From Acinetobacter brisouii (GTDB taxonomy: Bacteria > Pseudomonadota > Gammaproteobacteria > Pseudomonadales > Moraxellaceae): a stretch of 37,308 nt of DNA. The notes beneath the pieces are model-generated. The model was not told the DNA's origin. It searched no databases and was given only the letters and a program-made list of their open reading frames with translations. This document shows positions 35,928 to 37,308 of the stretch, piece by piece (position 1 is the first letter of the stretch; every line of letters begins with the position of its first letter). The translations under genes and the position numbers were made by a program. Location of the stretch: NCBI RefSeq assembly GCF_008993995.1, contig NZ_BKNN01000025.1, positions 1-37,308 on the forward strand, in the 5' to 3' direction.

Positions 35928-37208
35928 ATGAGTCAGACTACTATTCGTCGTGTTGCAATTTTGGGTGGCAATCGTATTCCTTTTGCCCGTTCTAATGGTC
36001 CTTATTTGAAAGCCAGTAATACTGACATGTTCACTGCTGCGCTCAATGGTCTGGTTGAACGCTTCCACTTACAAGGGCAACGACTGGGGGAAGTGGTTGC
36101 GGGTGCTGTTCTTAAGCATAGCCGTGATTTTAATTTAACACGTGAATGTCTGCTAAATAGTCAGCTTGCACCTGAAACGCCTGCTTACGATTTACAACAG
36201 GCTTGTGGCACGGGTTTACAGGCAGCTTTTGCGGTTGCCAATAAAATTGCACTTGGGCAAATCGAAGTCGGGATTGCTGGCGGTGTCGATACCACCTCCG
36301 ATGCACCCGTTGCACTTGGCGATGGCTTACGCAAAGCACTGCTTGAACTCAATGTTGCCAAAACTGCAAAAGCCCGCCTTCAGGCACTCAGCAGCATCAA
36401 CTTTAAATCGCTGATCGAAGCCCCTAAAAATGGTGAACCCCGCACAGGTTTATCGATGGGTGAACATGCCGCTTTAACTGCTTTAGAATGGGGAATTTCT
36501 CGTCAGGCACAAGATGAGCTTGCCGTTGCCAGTCATCATAAACTGGCTGCTGCCTATGAAGCGGGTTTCTTTGATGACTTGATCACCCCATTTTTAGGCT
36601 TAAACCGTGATCAAAACTTACGTCCAGATTCTTCTATTGAAAAACTGTCAACTTTACGCCCTGTATTTGGTAAAGGTGACAATGCCACCATGACCGCAGC
36701 GAACTCAACACCTCTAACTGACGGTGCATCTTGTGTCTTACTTGCTTCGGAAGAATGGGCCAAAGCCAATGGACATGAAGTTTTGGCCTATTTAAGTTTC
36801 TCTGAAACAGCAGCGGTTGATTTTGTGCATAAAAAAGAAGGTTTGCTCATGGCACCTGCTTACGCTGTGCCACGCATGCTCGCTCGTGCCAATTTAAAGC
36901 TACAGGATTTTGACTTTTACGAAATTCATGAAGCCTTTGCCTCACAAGTCCTCAGTACCTTAAAAGCATGGGAAGACCCTGAGTTCTGCCAACAACGTCT
37001 TGGTTTGGCTAAACCACTAGGTAAAATTGATCGTAGCAAACTCAATGTCAATGGTTCATCCCTTGCCGCAGGTCACCCTTTTGCAGCAACAGGCGGGCGC
37101 ATTTTAGCAACCGCAGCCAAACTGATTCACCAAAAAGGTTCAGGACGTGCATTGATTTCAATTTGTGCCGCAGGTGGTCAAGGTGTGACTGCAATTGTCG
37201 AAAAATAA
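35928..37208 (+). CDS. Acetyl-CoA C-acyltransferase (FadI/FadA2-type thiolase)
   Basis: 427 residues from the ATG at 35928, which has AGGA 8 nt upstream; about 50 in-frame codons further upstream look non-coding. The thiolase active sites are present: nucleophile Cys93 in LQQACGTGLQAA, EIHEAFASQVL, His in AAGHPFAATGGRI, and the second Cys in ISICAAGGQGV. The long VNGSSLAAGHPFAATG version and the overall length resemble FadI and mycobacterial FadA2 (Rv0243). It should cleave 3-oxoacyl-CoA in beta-oxidation, or condense acetyl-CoA in reverse. It diverges from the FabG4-type reductase, completing a three-gene hydratase-dehydrogenase-thiolase set. Confidence 0.92.
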   Translation: MSQTTIRRVAILGGNRIPFARSNGPYLKASNTDMFTAALNGLVERFHLQGQRLGEVVAGAVLKHSRDFNLTRECLLNSQLAPETPAYDLQQACGTGLQAAFAVANKIALGQIEVGIAGGVDTTSDAPVALGDGLRKALLELNVAKTAKARLQALSSINFKSLIEAPKNGEPRTGLSMGEHAALTALEWGISRQAQDELAVASHHKLAAAYEAGFFDDLITPFLGLNRDQNLRPDSSIEKLSTLRPVFGKGDNATMTAANSTPLTDGASCVLLASEEWAKANGHEVLAYLSFSETAAVDFVHKKEGLLMAPAYAVPRMLARANLKLQDFDFYEIHEAFASQVLSTLKAWEDPEFCQQRLGLAKPLGKIDRSKLNVNGSSLAAGHPFAATGGRILATAAKLIHQKGSGRALISICAAGGQGVTAIVEK

Positions 37209-37308
37209 GATTTAATTTTTCTGACTTCTTTCATAATTGCTTACAGCCTCTTTATTTTTCTTCATCAGTAAAATTGGAATATATTTCAATATAGTATAAG
37301 AGAAGTAA

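Overview
The window looks like about 37 kb of ordinary chromosome from an Acinetobacter-like gammaproteobacterium. The base composition is AT-rich. The gene content fits: an iron alcohol dehydrogenase/ExaC ethanol pair, the pgk-lipoprotein-fba cluster, a HisJQMP-type transporter, RoxA, MurB, DnaX and a FabG4-type reductase. Genus assignment rests on protein resemblance and general knowledge of that genome, not on a search. I see no rRNA, tRNA, CRISPR array, insertion sequence, integrase or phage gene.

Layout. (1) 1-4.5 kb: an ethanol/aldehyde oxidation module. An Fe-dependent alcohol dehydrogenase, a GAF plus winged-helix regulator on the minus strand, and an ExaC-type aldehyde dehydrogenase. 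Two 11-bp-spaced direct repeats with a shared core lie in front of the dehydrogenase and in the regulator/aldehyde dehydrogenase intergenic region, and look like the regulator's operators. (2) 4.5-10.1 kb: a class I glutamine amidotransferase, two unknown membrane proteins, L-serine dehydratase SdaA, a 47-residue zinc-ribbon protein, an SRPBCC-like protein and an NfsB-type nitroreductase. (3) 10.1-13.7 kb: an EamA permease and an OFA-type MFS transporter, then a decayed spot. Here a small membrane-protein gene is knocked out of frame at an A8 run and runs into a glutathione S-transferase that has lost its N-terminal domain. (4) 13.7-18 kb: a HisJ-HisQ-HisM-HisP basic amino acid importer on the minus strand, with a terminator-like hairpin after the binding-protein gene, and a YdfG-type short-chain dehydrogenase diverging from it.

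(5) 18-20.7 kb: pgk, a small lipoprotein and class II fructose-bisphosphate aldolase on the minus strand. (6) 20.8-26.3 kb: DUF2237 protein, YceF-type Maf pyrophosphatase and RoxA (uL16 hydroxylase) in a tight plus-strand run; two envelope proteins of unknown function on the minus strand; and a membrane-anchored FMN glutamate synthase-like protein. (7) 26.3-33.2 kb: a minus-strand series reading dnaX, low-molecular-weight tyrosine phosphatase, murB, a DUF218 (YdcF/ElyC) protein and two alpha/beta hydrolases, several separated by only 1-12 nt. (8) 33.3-37.2 kb: a MaoC-like hydratase and a FabG4-type two-domain reductase, divergent from a FadI/FadA2-type thiolase. This is the same arrangement as htdX-fabG4-fadA2 of mycobacteria and supplies hydratase, dehydrogenase and thiolase steps of fatty acid beta-oxidation.

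No clearly new multi-gene system is visible. The points most worth checking are the putative regulator/operator pair of the ethanol module, the homopolymer frameshift next to the truncated GST, the unannotated-size zinc-ribbon gene, the long helical insert of the DUF218 protein, and several strong palindromes in promoter regions.
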